Part shown: in pieces, positions 50,233 through 57,884 of the stretch
How positions within the stretch are numbered: position 1 is the stretch's first letter
Layout: every line of letters starts with the position of its first letter
Assembly (NCBI GenBank): GCA_024233515.1
Contig: JACKPO010000005.1
Coordinates: forward strand, 62,001-126,000
Direction of reading: 5' to 3'
DNA: 64,000 nt
Source: Chlamydiales bacterium
GTDB lineage: Bacteria > Chlamydiota > Chlamydiia > Chlamydiales > Simkaniaceae
The notes under the pieces: generated by a model
Databases searched by the model: none
What the model was told of the DNA's origin: nothing
What the model saw: only the letters and a program-made list of their open reading frames with translations
Translations under genes and position numbers: made by a program

Positions 50233-50634
50233 ATGTTAAAAATAAAAATTATTTCCCCAGGAAAACTCAAAGAGCCATGGCTAAAAGAGGCCCTTGCCGA
50301 GTATGAAAAAAGACTCACAGGCACCGTCACGATCGAATGGGTCCTCAAAGAAACGATCCCCGACGCCCCCTATCTCTGCCTTGATCCTAACGGAAAGACC
50401 TTGACCTCCCCCGCTTTTTCAAAATTTCTCTATCAAGAATGGGAAGCGTGCGGCTCTCGCCTGACCTTTGTGATCGGCGGCCCCGATGGCCTTTCCCCCT
50501 CTATTCTCTCTGGAGCCCGCCACACCCTCAGCTTCTCCCCCCTCACCTTTACCCACCAGGCCATCCGCCTCCTCCTTCTCGAGCAGATCTACCGCGCCAC
50601 CCAAATCGAAAAGGGGACCGCCTACCACAAATAA
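50233..50634 (+). CDS. rlmH: 23S rRNA (pseudouridine1915-N3)-methyltransferase
   Basis: 133 residues; the usual length is about 155, the loss being in the middle. SPOUT fold with FVIGGPDGLSPSIL (SAM site) and the C-terminal signature LTFTHQAIRLLLLEQIYRAT ending GTAYHK. It methylates pseudouridine 1915 in helix 69 of 23S rRNA as a homodimer. Divergent from lgt across 31 bases; TTATAA between them can serve as a -10 core in both directions. No other gene is seen between it and the hairpin element at 50731. Confidence 0.9.
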   Translation: MLKIKIISPGKLKEPWLKEALAEYEKRLTGTVTIEWVLKETIPDAPYLCLDPNGKTLTSPAFSKFLYQEWEACGSRLTFVIGGPDGLSPSILSGARHTLSFSPLTFTHQAIRLLLLEQIYRATQIEKGTAYHK

Positions 50635-50686
50635 CCCAATCAGACCGATAGACGCCCCTAATTTGGAAACACAAATCAGTCTTCGG

Positions 50687-51130
50687 TCAGAGGAATGTTG
50701 CTACTAATTGCCTAGTTTCCTCCTCACCTTTATACCTAACATGATTTAAAAGTTGGGAATTTGGCAAGGCGGCCGCGCAGATTTTTTGCCTGGAGCGAGC
50801 GACCATTGTGCGAGCACAAGGCGCGAGTGAAGGCAAGAAATTTGCTGTGAAGCAAACGCAGCCAAAAACCAACTTTTGAATCATGTTAGGTATACCCTTG
50901 TTTTGTAAAAAAATACCCCCAGAGGTTGAACGGATTGCACTTGAATTAATATAAATCTTATCTTCCGTGTATTCATTCACACACTCTGCGTACTGGGTTT
51001 CAATTTCTGCCAGAAATTCATTTCTGGAAATCTGTTCAGATCTATCAGACAGTTTTTGAGAAAAAACATCTGCATTTACTATATTGAAAATAGTCAGAAA
51101 ACATCCGGTTAGGAAAAGTAGTTGTCTCAT
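50687..51130 (-). CDS. Small secreted protein, C-terminus replaced by hairpin element D
   Basis: 147 codons from ATG 51130, which has a strong AGGAGG six bases upstream. Signal peptide about 1-20 (RQLLFLTGCFLTIFNIVNA), then a hydrophilic region with two candidate helices. From about residue 79 (GIPNMIQKL) the frame reads through the 164-bp inverted repeat and beyond, and this part is probably not original protein. Family unknown. The 5' end overlaps the start of the divergent lipoprotein gene. Confidence 0.5.
   Translation of the reverse strand: MRQLLFLTGCFLTIFNIVNADVFSQKLSDRSEQISRNEFLAEIETQYAECVNEYTEDKIYINSSAIRSTSGGIFLQNKGIPNMIQKLVFGCVCFTANFLPSLAPCARTMVARSRQKICAAALPNSQLLNHVRYKGEEETRQLVATFL
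50731..50894. repeat. 164-bp full-length hairpin element (D)
   Basis: Outer arms 50731-50756 and 50869-50894 match at 25 of 26 positions; further inner pairing, and the apex TTGTGC/GCACAA is exactly at the centre (50806-50811, 50814-50819). It lies at the 3' part of a small minus-strand secreted-protein frame, which suggests insertion. GC-rich interior, unlike the AT-rich arms. Confidence 0.82.
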
Positions 51131-52024
51131 ATCAAACCTCCTTGGCAAAAAGCTAATAAGTTTACTCTTTTTCTGTCATTATTTTTAATATTCTCTTGCT
51201 CCCAAAAAAATAATTCCACAGACAGGCTTACAGAGTTTTACACCAGGCTTCTTTTTCTTGAGGGGGTGGCATATACACTTCATGGAAGCAAGCCAATGAC
51301 TGAGGTTGTTTTAGACCGTCGTTCTAAAGCGTCAAAGGATAGTGCTTATCAAAAATACCTAGAGGGTCTAACCATAGAAGAACGAAAAGCTCTAGAACAG
51401 CAGGTGGCAATAGAGTGGAATCCTACCTATGAATTTGAAGAAACCTGGGATATTTGGGAAAAAAGCCTAGACTACGAAAGAATCAACAAATTTCTTATTG
51501 TTCACTTTCCTATCAAGTCCAGCGCTTCTAGCAGCTTAGACTATGTCTATTTCGTGAATATCATTGAAACAGCAAACTTAATACAGAGACACTACCAACT
51601 ATTCCAAAAATATGTGGGCTTTGATTTTGATCCACTGAGTGTTACCTTAGAAATCAAAAGCAACGATTCTCCATTCTGGAATAAAATTTTTAACGGAGCT
51701 TCCTCACAGGAAAAGATATGTCTATTGGGTCTTCTTTTTGGGTATGGGATCGAAAACAGCTATCCATTTTCTTGGTACTTCTCAAATAAACGGTCAGAAA
51801 TTGAAACACGCTTTATTTCTACACTTTTCAAATCGGTTTTCTTAGAGAATGAACCTCTCAATACCCATCATCTTTCCTCTCAAGATTTCCCTCTCCCCGG
51901 ATTCAAGACATTTTCCTCCCCTAACACAACCCTAGAGAAATACAAGCAAGAACGCAAAAAAATCCAAGGCTTCTACAAAAACAAAAATCTCGAATCTATC
52001 ACACTTGAAAAACTCTACAACTAA
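51122..52024 (+). CDS. Putative lipoprotein of unknown function
   Basis: 300 residues if translation starts at TTG 51122 (AGGAA seven bases upstream); no ATG or GTG gives a signal sequence. The N-terminus has a hydrophobic stretch and lipobox-like end (FTLFLSLFLIFSC, Cys about 26), so Lgt/Lsp processing is likely. The mature part is hydrophilic and mixed; no family recognised. The start overlaps that of the divergent secreted-protein gene by nine bases, so its promoter must lie inside the other gene. The rare TTG start leaves the 5' end uncertain. Confidence 0.6.
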   Translation: MSHIKPPWQKANKFTLFLSLFLIFSCSQKNNSTDRLTEFYTRLLFLEGVAYTLHGSKPMTEVVLDRRSKASKDSAYQKYLEGLTIEERKALEQQVAIEWNPTYEFEETWDIWEKSLDYERINKFLIVHFPIKSSASSSLDYVYFVNIIETANLIQRHYQLFQKYVGFDFDPLSVTLEIKSNDSPFWNKIFNGASSQEKICLLGLLFGYGIENSYPFSWYFSNKRSEIETRFISTLFKSVFLENEPLNTHHLSSQDFPLPGFKTFSSPNTTLEKYKQERKKIQGFYKNKNLESITLEKLYN

Positions 52025-52099
52025 TACATATCGTAATTGCTCGTAGCTAGAGACTCATCTAGCCAGAGTCAAGAAAAAGGTTGTCTCCTCTACTTCAGT

Positions 52100-52594
52100 C
52101 TACGATGCTTTTGTTGGAGAGGTAGCGGCTGCGCGGAAGTAGAGCATGGCGCCATTGATGAGGGCAAACCCGATGGCAAAATCTAAAAGTCCCTTCACAT
52201 CGAGCGGAATGGGGAGATACTTAAAGACCATCCCAAGCCCCATCATTCCTAGAATGAGAACAACATACCCTGGAGAATAAATTTTACTAAGGGCAATCGG
52301 CTCTTTTTGACTACGGATGCGGAGGGTTACACGGTCGACCGTCTTTTTAAAAACCACTCTCCCCTTAAAAAGACCAATCAGTAGCCCCGCACAAATAACG
52401 ATGAGCGACGATTGCTGAGGATTTTTTGTAAATTCTGTTAGTTTCTTGATCAGTGAAAATCCTTGGTGAGTTCCACTCATCACACCGTGTCCGGCAAGAG
52501 AAAGGTAGGAAATCCCTTTGTAAAGAAGGAGGATTCCAATGGCTAGCCAAAGAAGTCCAGAGAGTAAAATTGCTTTGCGTGCTGTCAGCTTCAT
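52100..52594 (-). CDS. Small integral membrane protein, unknown function
   Basis: 164 residues with about four membrane helices (ILLSGLLWLAIGILLLYKG, SSLIVICAGLLIGLF, GYVVLILGMMGLGMVF, LLDFAIGFALINGAMLYF) and a basic loop between helices 2 and 3 (KGRVVFKKTVDRVTLRIRSQ). No family recognised. It is divergent from the PIN-TRAM gene and convergent with the lipoprotein gene. It could be an inner-membrane accessory protein; nothing more can be said. Confidence 0.7.
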   Translation of the reverse strand: MKLTARKAILLSGLLWLAIGILLLYKGISYLSLAGHGVMSGTHQGFSLIKKLTEFTKNPQQSSLIVICAGLLIGLFKGRVVFKKTVDRVTLRIRSQKEPIALSKIYSPGYVVLILGMMGLGMVFKYLPIPLDVKGLLDFAIGFALINGAMLYFRAAATSPTKAS

Positions 52595-52671
52595 AAAAAC
52601 CTTTAAAAAAAGTCTTGTCTTAGGTTAAGAATAGGTAAGTTAATAAATAAATACAATCCTCACGGAGTTTT

Positions 52672-53781
52672 ATGAATATCTCACTTGCCTTTATCCGGAT
52701 CTTCTTCACGATCATTTCGATCTTTTTCATGACAACCTATATGCTTTCTCGGCCAGAAGGACTTCTTGCCACGAACGCTTTGATCGGAATCTTGATCGGT
52801 TTTGTTTTTAGTCTGCTCCTGATTGGATTTGATACCCTCTTCCGCAAGTTTAGCTTGCGCTCGTTCAACATTGCCGTCGTCGGACTCTTTGTGGGTTACC
52901 TGATGGGACAAGCGCTCGTTTTGATCTTCGACGCGATCCTTGATTTAAGTTCGATCTCTCTTGTTCTTACCCCACAAGCCCTTGAGGTGATTAAAATCGC
53001 CCTCTTCCTCTTTGGAACTTACTTGGGATCGATCATGACTCTCCGCGCGTCAGATGAACTCTACATTAGTATTCCTTTCGTGAAGTTTGCCCCTACAGCG
53101 CAGAAAAAACGGGATCTTTTGATCGATTCGTCTATCCTTGCAGACTCACGCATTATCGATGTCTGCTCAACAGGCGTATTAGATCAACACCTTGTCATCC
53201 CACGCTTTATCATCAAAGAGCTCTATGGACAAACAGAAACAGGAGATGATGCAACAAAATCGCGCGCACGTCGCTGCCTTGAGGTCATCAAAAAGATGGA
53301 ACAACTCGGCACACTTGGCCTTCGCTTCAACGACACCGACTTTCCAGAGGTCAAAGATACCACCAGTAAGTTTATCCGCCTTGCTCGCCTCATTGATGCC
53401 AACATCTTAACCGCAGACATTAGCCGCGTTCAAATGGCTTCGATTGAAGGGGTGCAAATCATCAATCTCCACTCCCTCTCCAATGCCCTCAAGCCTCTCA
53501 TGGAAACAGGAGAGATGATCAAAATCAAAGTCCAACGGTACGGAAAAGAGCCACGCCAAGGAGTCGGTTACCTCGACGATGGAACCATGGTCGTCATCAA
53601 TGGCGGAGGAAACTTTATCGGCGATGTGATCGACGCACAAGTCCTTTCCGTAAAACACACCTCATCTGGTAGAATGATCTTCTGTAATGCCCTTGAAGGT
53701 GGAGAGGATGGCGAGGATCACGATCCAAGCAGAGGAGACTTCATCGAGGGCGATATCGATGAGGATGACGACGACGAGTGA
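52672..53781 (+). CDS. Membrane-anchored PIN-TRAM domain protein (YacL type)
   Basis: 369 residues. Four N-terminal membrane helices (about 5-125) precede a PIN domain (about 148-255) with LLIDSSILADSRIIDV and later TADISRVQMA carrying the acidic metal-site residues, then a TRAM domain (about 275-335, RQGVGYLDDGTMVVIN). The C-terminus is strongly acidic (DIDEDDDDE). The architecture equals Bacillus YacL, a presumed membrane-attached RNase. GGAG lies five bases before the ATG. The stop overlaps the acpS GTG start (GTGA). Confidence 0.9.
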   Translation: MNISLAFIRIFFTIISIFFMTTYMLSRPEGLLATNALIGILIGFVFSLLLIGFDTLFRKFSLRSFNIAVVGLFVGYLMGQALVLIFDAILDLSSISLVLTPQALEVIKIALFLFGTYLGSIMTLRASDELYISIPFVKFAPTAQKKRDLLIDSSILADSRIIDVCSTGVLDQHLVIPRFIIKELYGQTETGDDATKSRARRCLEVIKKMEQLGTLGLRFNDTDFPEVKDTTSKFIRLARLIDANILTADISRVQMASIEGVQIINLHSLSNALKPLMETGEMIKIKVQRYGKEPRQGVGYLDDGTMVVINGGGNFIGDVIDAQVLSVKHTSSGRMIFCNALEGGEDGEDHDPSRGDFIEGDIDEDDDDE

Positions 53782-54146
53782 TCAAAGGGTTAGGTAACGA
53801 CATCATTGAAATCGACCGGATTAGACAAACGGTTGAGAAACATGGTCCCCATTTCTATAAAAAATTCTTCAACGAGCGGGAGCTCGAATACTGCCTCGCT
53901 CACAAAGACGCCCCCATCCTCCTTGCGGGTCGCTTCGCTGCTAAAGAAGCCATTGCAAAGGCCATGGGGACGGGGTTCGGCGCCTCCATCTCGTTTCTCG
54001 ATATCGAAATTCTTAACGATGAACTCGGCCGCCCCTTCGTTGAACTCTCTGACTCATTCAACGAAACCTTTAACAGCCCACAACTCATGATCTCCATCAG
54101 CCACTGCAAAACCTATGCCACGGCCGTCGCCCTCTGGATCGGATAA
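53778..54146 (+). CDS. acpS: Holo-[acyl-carrier-protein] synthase
   Basis: 122 residues, typical for AcpS. GLGNDIIEIDRI (about 4-15, metal-binding Asp) and FAAKEAIAKAMGTG (about 54-67, catalytic Glu-Lys) are conserved; the end SISHCKTYATAVAL is also typical. It attaches 4'-phosphopantetheine from CoA to the Ser of ACP; the acpP gene is at the right end of this window. GTG start overlapping the previous stop (GTGA). In Chlamydia acpS lies next to trxB; here a small membrane gene, ATPase 3 and a barrel gene lie between. Confidence 0.95.
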   Translation: MIKGLGNDIIEIDRIRQTVEKHGPHFYKKFFNERELEYCLAHKDAPILLAGRFAAKEAIAKAMGTGFGASISFLDIEILNDELGRPFVELSDSFNETFNSPQLMISISHCKTYATAVALWIG

Positions 54147-54213
54147 TTTCTTGTCATTTATCTTTACCATCCCTTAAACTGCCTTCGGATAAATTTAACC
54201 CCGGAGATCTAAA

Positions 54214-54639
54214 ATGGCAGCCTCATCATCCCTTCTTCCATTATGGGGGGCATTGTACGATACAGCAAGTGATCTAGAAAGCCAAATTCAAGCAACCCAT
54301 CAGTTCACCATCGATTCCCATAAACCTCAAGAAGCTCTTCAAGAAATTCTCAGAAATCATCAAACGGCTATGGCTGTCATTGCTGCCTCAGCAGCCTTCT
54401 ACCGAAATATTTGCCTTGGTTCTATGGTTGTAACGGTTATCTCAGGATTCGCCAGTTCAAGAGCAAAAAGCGAGACCGCTCCTATCTTTGCGACTATTGG
54501 TTTCATTGCAGCAGTCGTTGCAATCGGATCAGGGATCATGTGGTGGCTGAGATCAAGCACTTGCACAAAACATCAAACATGGGCGCTCAGTTACTCTCGT
54601 TTGATCGAAGTGAAATACCCGCCCGCACCCGCGAGGTAA
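54214..54639 (+). CDS. Hypothetical membrane protein, two helices
   Basis: 141 residues. A cytoplasmic-looking N-terminal part (about 1-60, Gln/Glu-rich, probably helical) is followed by two hydrophobic segments (about 62-82, NICLGSMVVTVISGF, and about 90-112, IFATIGFIAAVVAIGSGIMW). GGAG seven bases before the ATG. The paired helices recall chlamydial Inc-type hairpins in layout, but two helices at the C-terminal half are also found in many unrelated proteins. It ends one base before the convergent ATPase 3 gene. Confidence 0.65.
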   Translation: MAASSSLLPLWGALYDTASDLESQIQATHQFTIDSHKPQEALQEILRNHQTAMAVIAASAAFYRNICLGSMVVTVISGFASSRAKSETAPIFATIGFIAAVVAIGSGIMWWLRSSTCTKHQTWALSYSRLIEVKYPPAPAR

Positions 54640-54640
54640 C

Positions 54641-55900
54641 TCATAACTCTAAGAGCCACTTCCAGATGGGTTGCACTTCAATGTGAAACCCATCCACTTC
54701 AAAGGTCTCTTGATCATTCTCAGTGAGGATCAACCCTCCCTTCAATTGATAGGCTTTTAAGGCATCAATAAGCCCTTCTATTTCTCTTTTTTTGCATCTT
54801 TCATCGTTAATGCTTACGGAAACCTGGATTGCTTGAGTGATTTGATTATTTTCTCGAACAAGAAAGTCACATTCCTTCTTGTCTTTATGAAAATAGAGTT
54901 CTTTCCCTTCCATTTTCAGTTGCAAAAAAACGATGTTTTCAAGGAGACGTCCTTTATCCTCACTCACACGAAACCCAATGGTTCGTATGAGTGCTGGATC
55001 AATCATGTAACACTTTTTGTTGTACTGGATCTGCTTTTTCAACGAGTGGTTATACCGGCTTAGGAAGAAACAAAGATAACACTCTTCCAAATAGGAGCAG
55101 TAATTTGAGACGGTATTTGGAGTACTGAGCCCGACAACCCCACTCAATTTTGTATAACTAAATTCTTTCCCGACATTGCTCCCAAAATAATAAACAAGTT
55201 CGCGAAGAGCTTTCTCATGGGTCACTTTATGACGTACAACAACATCACGATAAAGAATCCCCTCGTAGAGGTCCTTTAGATATTCAGTTTTCCGAAACTT
55301 CGTGTATTCTGGGATCCCCCCAAACTCAAGATAATTCGAAAAGTAACCTAACAAAGTTCCAGTATCTTCTGTTGAAATTCCTTTCTTCTTAAAGATCTCC
55401 GGGTATTCGTGCATGATCACCTCTTTAAAGGAAAGAGGATAAACTTCAAGCTGAATATACCTCCCGGTCAGTCTTGTTCCCAACTCTTTACTAAGAAGGT
55501 TTGCATTCGATCCAGTGATGAATATTTTATACCCTTGTTCGTAAAGCCTTCGTACAAATCGCTCCCAACCTTCAATATTTTGAATTTCATCAAAAAAAAA
55601 GGTCTTTTGTTTTCCAAACAGTTCGATAAAAACCTCTATTAGCATTTGAAAATCTCTGACTTGAAACTGAACCAAACGATCATCATCAAAGTTGAGATAG
55701 TAATCTCCTTCTGGAACCTCTTCTAATAAAGCCCTTTGAATCGTAGATTTTCCGGAGCGCCGCATTCCACTGACAATAAGAATGCTTGGATCATCCATAA
55801 AACGGCGAACATCCGTCGATTTGAGCCGGCTAAAGAATTTCTTGGGGAGCTTATACTCCCTCTGATCTGCAATCACTTGCTTTAATAGATCTCTATCCAT
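54641..55900 (-). CDS. P-loop ATPase with DUF4143-like C-terminus (ATPase 3)
   Basis: 419 residues. Walker A GMRRSGKST (about 45-53), Walker B TFFFDEIQNIE (about 97-107), sensor ITGSNANLLS. The central part has a winged-helix-like segment (YTKLSGVVGLSTPNTVSNY); the C-terminus keeps KECDFLVRE but reads IQVSVS where ATPases 1 and 2 have E-x-K, so the nuclease-like site has lost its Lys. Function unknown. A consensus promoter whose -35 lies within a perfect 29-bp-arm inverted repeat precedes the gene; there is no strong Shine-Dalgarno. It interrupts an acpS-trxB neighbourhood, which suggests acquisition. Confidence 0.82.
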   Translation of the reverse strand: MDRDLLKQVIADQREYKLPKKFFSRLKSTDVRRFMDDPSILIVSGMRRSGKSTIQRALLEEVPEGDYYLNFDDDRLVQFQVRDFQMLIEVFIELFGKQKTFFFDEIQNIEGWERFVRRLYEQGYKIFITGSNANLLSKELGTRLTGRYIQLEVYPLSFKEVIMHEYPEIFKKKGISTEDTGTLLGYFSNYLEFGGIPEYTKFRKTEYLKDLYEGILYRDVVVRHKVTHEKALRELVYYFGSNVGKEFSYTKLSGVVGLSTPNTVSNYCSYLEECYLCFFLSRYNHSLKKQIQYNKKCYMIDPALIRTIGFRVSEDKGRLLENIVFLQLKMEGKELYFHKDKKECDFLVRENNQITQAIQVSVSINDERCKKREIEGLIDALKAYQLKGGLILTENDQETFEVDGFHIEVQPIWKWLLEL

Positions 55901-55925
55901 CGCTTAATCTCTGTGCTTTCTCTTA

Positions 55926-55954
55926 ATTATAGGAGCAAAACCATGTAATGTCAA
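55926..55954 (-). promoter_or_regulatory. Perfect consensus promoter of ATPase 3
   Basis: On the minus strand: TTGACA (55954-55949), exactly 17 bases, TATAAT (55931-55926). Both boxes match the sigma-70-type consensus fully. The -35 box lies inside the near arm of the inverted repeat 55935-56000, so anything bound to the repeat would control initiation. Confidence 0.82.
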
Positions 55955-56000
55955 TACATGGTTCCAACAAAAACCATGTATTGACATTACATGGTTTTGC
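55935..56000. repeat. Perfect 29-bp-arm inverted repeat upstream of ATPase 3
   Basis: Arms 55935-55963 and 55972-56000 are perfect reverse complements around an eight-base loop. Each arm itself contains two CCATGTA-type half sites, so the repeat could bind a protein as several dimers. Confidence 0.88.
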
Positions 56001-56021
56001 ATTAGATTCATTTTCAGCGGG

Positions 56022-56825
56022 TTAGAAGAGTGAAAAAGGAAGGCGGTACTGAATGCGCGCCGCTAATGCATGTTTGGGGAAGCTGTGCGCATAGACGCGA
56101 TAGGTCCCTTCCAAGCTCAAGGCTCCCCAGATCCGAAAATGATAGGTGTAGTTAAGCCCTAGGTCAATTGAGCGGTGGGCGATTTTCCCATAGCCGTGGA
56201 AGTGATCGACACGCACGCGGTGGCGATGGCCAAATCCAAGGTACGATTCTGTGAAAGCTTTGAGAACGTGCTTTTGGTTGAACTTCATCTCTGCGACAAG
56301 GCAGGGGCGGGTCCAAGGCGCGCCGCGGTTGGCTTGCCCCACACCAAGATATCCCCAGAAACGGAAAAGCCAGTTGTAGGTTTTGTCGATCTCTTTCCCA
56401 ATAGCGGCGCCCAGCTCAAAGTTAGCCTGTCCATGATAGGGAACGCTTACATCGCTTAGAGATCGGGTAGGCACATAGATGCTTTGCAGCCCTACCGATA
56501 AACTGATGGGATCTCCAGCCACATCATCGAGAAAGAGATAGCGGAGTTGAAGCCCTGCTGCTTCGGTTCCCCAATTGAGTTTTTTCGAGTGCAAAAAGTC
56601 GGTTTCGAGCTGAACTTCCCAGTTGGGCCAAAACTGAACACCCAGATTGAAATCAATCCGGTGATCATGTGAGTGATAAGAAGGGGTTCCCTGACTCACC
56701 GAAGGATAATACTGATACGAATAAGCGGAGCGAAGGTTAAACTCCCCAACCGTGGGATACCACGGCTGCAGCTCAAAACCCACAAGAAAACAGGGACAAA
56801 AAAGGAGAAGCCATCTCATTTTCAT
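56022..56825 (-). CDS. Outer membrane beta-barrel protein, function unknown
   Basis: 267 residues. Signal peptide about 1-17 (LLLFCPCFLVGFE), then about ten amphipathic strands with frequent Tyr and Trp (IDFNLGVQFWPNWEVQLET, NWLFRFWGYLGVG, DLGLNYTYHFRIWGALSLEG), ending IQYRLPFSLF with a terminal Phe. Looks like a small outer-membrane barrel; no family recognised. The ATG shares a base with the trxB stop (TAATG), so the two are co-transcribed, though no functional link is obvious. Confidence 0.72.
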   Translation of the reverse strand: MKMRWLLLFCPCFLVGFELQPWYPTVGEFNLRSAYSYQYYPSVSQGTPSYHSHDHRIDFNLGVQFWPNWEVQLETDFLHSKKLNWGTEAAGLQLRYLFLDDVAGDPISLSVGLQSIYVPTRSLSDVSVPYHGQANFELGAAIGKEIDKTYNWLFRFWGYLGVGQANRGAPWTRPCLVAEMKFNQKHVLKAFTESYLGFGHRHRVRVDHFHGYGKIAHRSIDLGLNYTYHFRIWGALSLEGTYRVYAHSFPKHALAARIQYRLPFSLF

Positions 56826-57799
56826 TAGATGGTCATTCCTTCAAAGGCATGGGCAGCAAGCCACCGCTCAGCATCGAGAGCTGCCATACAGCCCGATCCT
56901 GCTGCTGAGATTGCTTGGCGATAGATCTTATCCTGCACATCCCCTGCAGCAAAAACTCCCTCAACATTTGTTCTTGTTGAACCAGGTTTTACCAAAAGAT
57001 ACCCATGCTCATCGGTATCGAGCTGCCCTTTCAGGAACGAGGTGTTCGGGGTATGCCCAATGGCAAAGAACACCCCTGCTGCAGGTCGTGTGACCTCTTC
57101 TTTCGTTTTCACATTTTGAAGAGTCACACTCTCGACCACATCCTTTCCGTCAATCTTTGTGCAGACGGTGTCCCAGAGAATTTCAATTTTTGGATGTTCC
57201 ATGGCATGTTTTGCCATAATCTTAGAGGCGCGAAGCTCATCTCTTCGATGGATAATATAAACCTTACTTCCATATTTTGTCAGGAAGGTCGCCTCTTCAA
57301 CAGCGGTATCTCCTCCTCCGATCACATAGAGTTCTTTATCGCGGAAAATGGGCATCGCCCCATCGCAAACAGCGCAAGCCGTCACCCCTTTTTGCCAAAA
57401 CTCTCCCTCTCCTGCGCCAGGAATCTCGAGCCGCTTGGCTGTCGCTCCCGTTGCAATGATGAGACTATCGGCGAAAGTGGTGGTCTTCCCTCCTTTTACT
57501 TTGAAGGGGTGCTCACTAAAGTCGACCTCTTGGACATCTTCCGTGAGAATCTCGGTTCCAAAACGCTGAGCCTGCTTTTTCATCGCATCCATCAGCTCGG
57601 GGCCCGTGATCCCTTCAGGGAACCCGGGGAAATTTTCCACTTCCGTGGTAGTCATTAGTTGCCCTCCGGAGGGGCCGCTAAAAAATCCTTCATACATCAG
57701 GGGGGACAGGTTGGCTCGGGCAGCGTAAATCGCAGCGGTAAATCCGGCAGGACCTGACCCAATAATCACTAATTTTTTTCTATCCATAGGGACAATCAT
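56825..57799 (-). CDS. trxB: Thioredoxin-disulfide reductase
   Basis: 324 residues from ATG 57799 (an upstream TTG at 57805 and an internal ATG at 57787 are alternatives). FAD-binding GSGPAGFTAAIYAARA, redox-active CAVCDG (about 140-145), NADPH-binding GGGDTAVEEA and the C-terminal GVFAAGDVQDK, as in low-molecular-weight TrxB. It reduces thioredoxin with NADPH in the cytosol. Second gene of its transcript is the small barrel. trxB and acpS are near each other in Chlamydia too. Confidence 0.95.
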   Translation of the reverse strand: MIVPMDRKKLVIIGSGPAGFTAAIYAARANLSPLMYEGFFSGPSGGQLMTTTEVENFPGFPEGITGPELMDAMKKQAQRFGTEILTEDVQEVDFSEHPFKVKGGKTTTFADSLIIATGATAKRLEIPGAGEGEFWQKGVTACAVCDGAMPIFRDKELYVIGGGDTAVEEATFLTKYGSKVYIIHRRDELRASKIMAKHAMEHPKIEILWDTVCTKIDGKDVVESVTLQNVKTKEEVTRPAAGVFFAIGHTPNTSFLKGQLDTDEHGYLLVKPGSTRTNVEGVFAAGDVQDKIYRQAISAAGSGCMAALDAERWLAAHAFEGMTI

Positions 57800-57884
57800 C
57801 TTCAAAAATTGGATTTTAATGCAATAACTCTCCTCATTTATTGCGTAAATTTGTAAAATATTGCCATCGTTGATTGGAGGCGCT

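Noticed and set aside
57005..57658. 217-codon plus-strand frame
   Set aside because: Antisense to trxB, whose motifs are complete.
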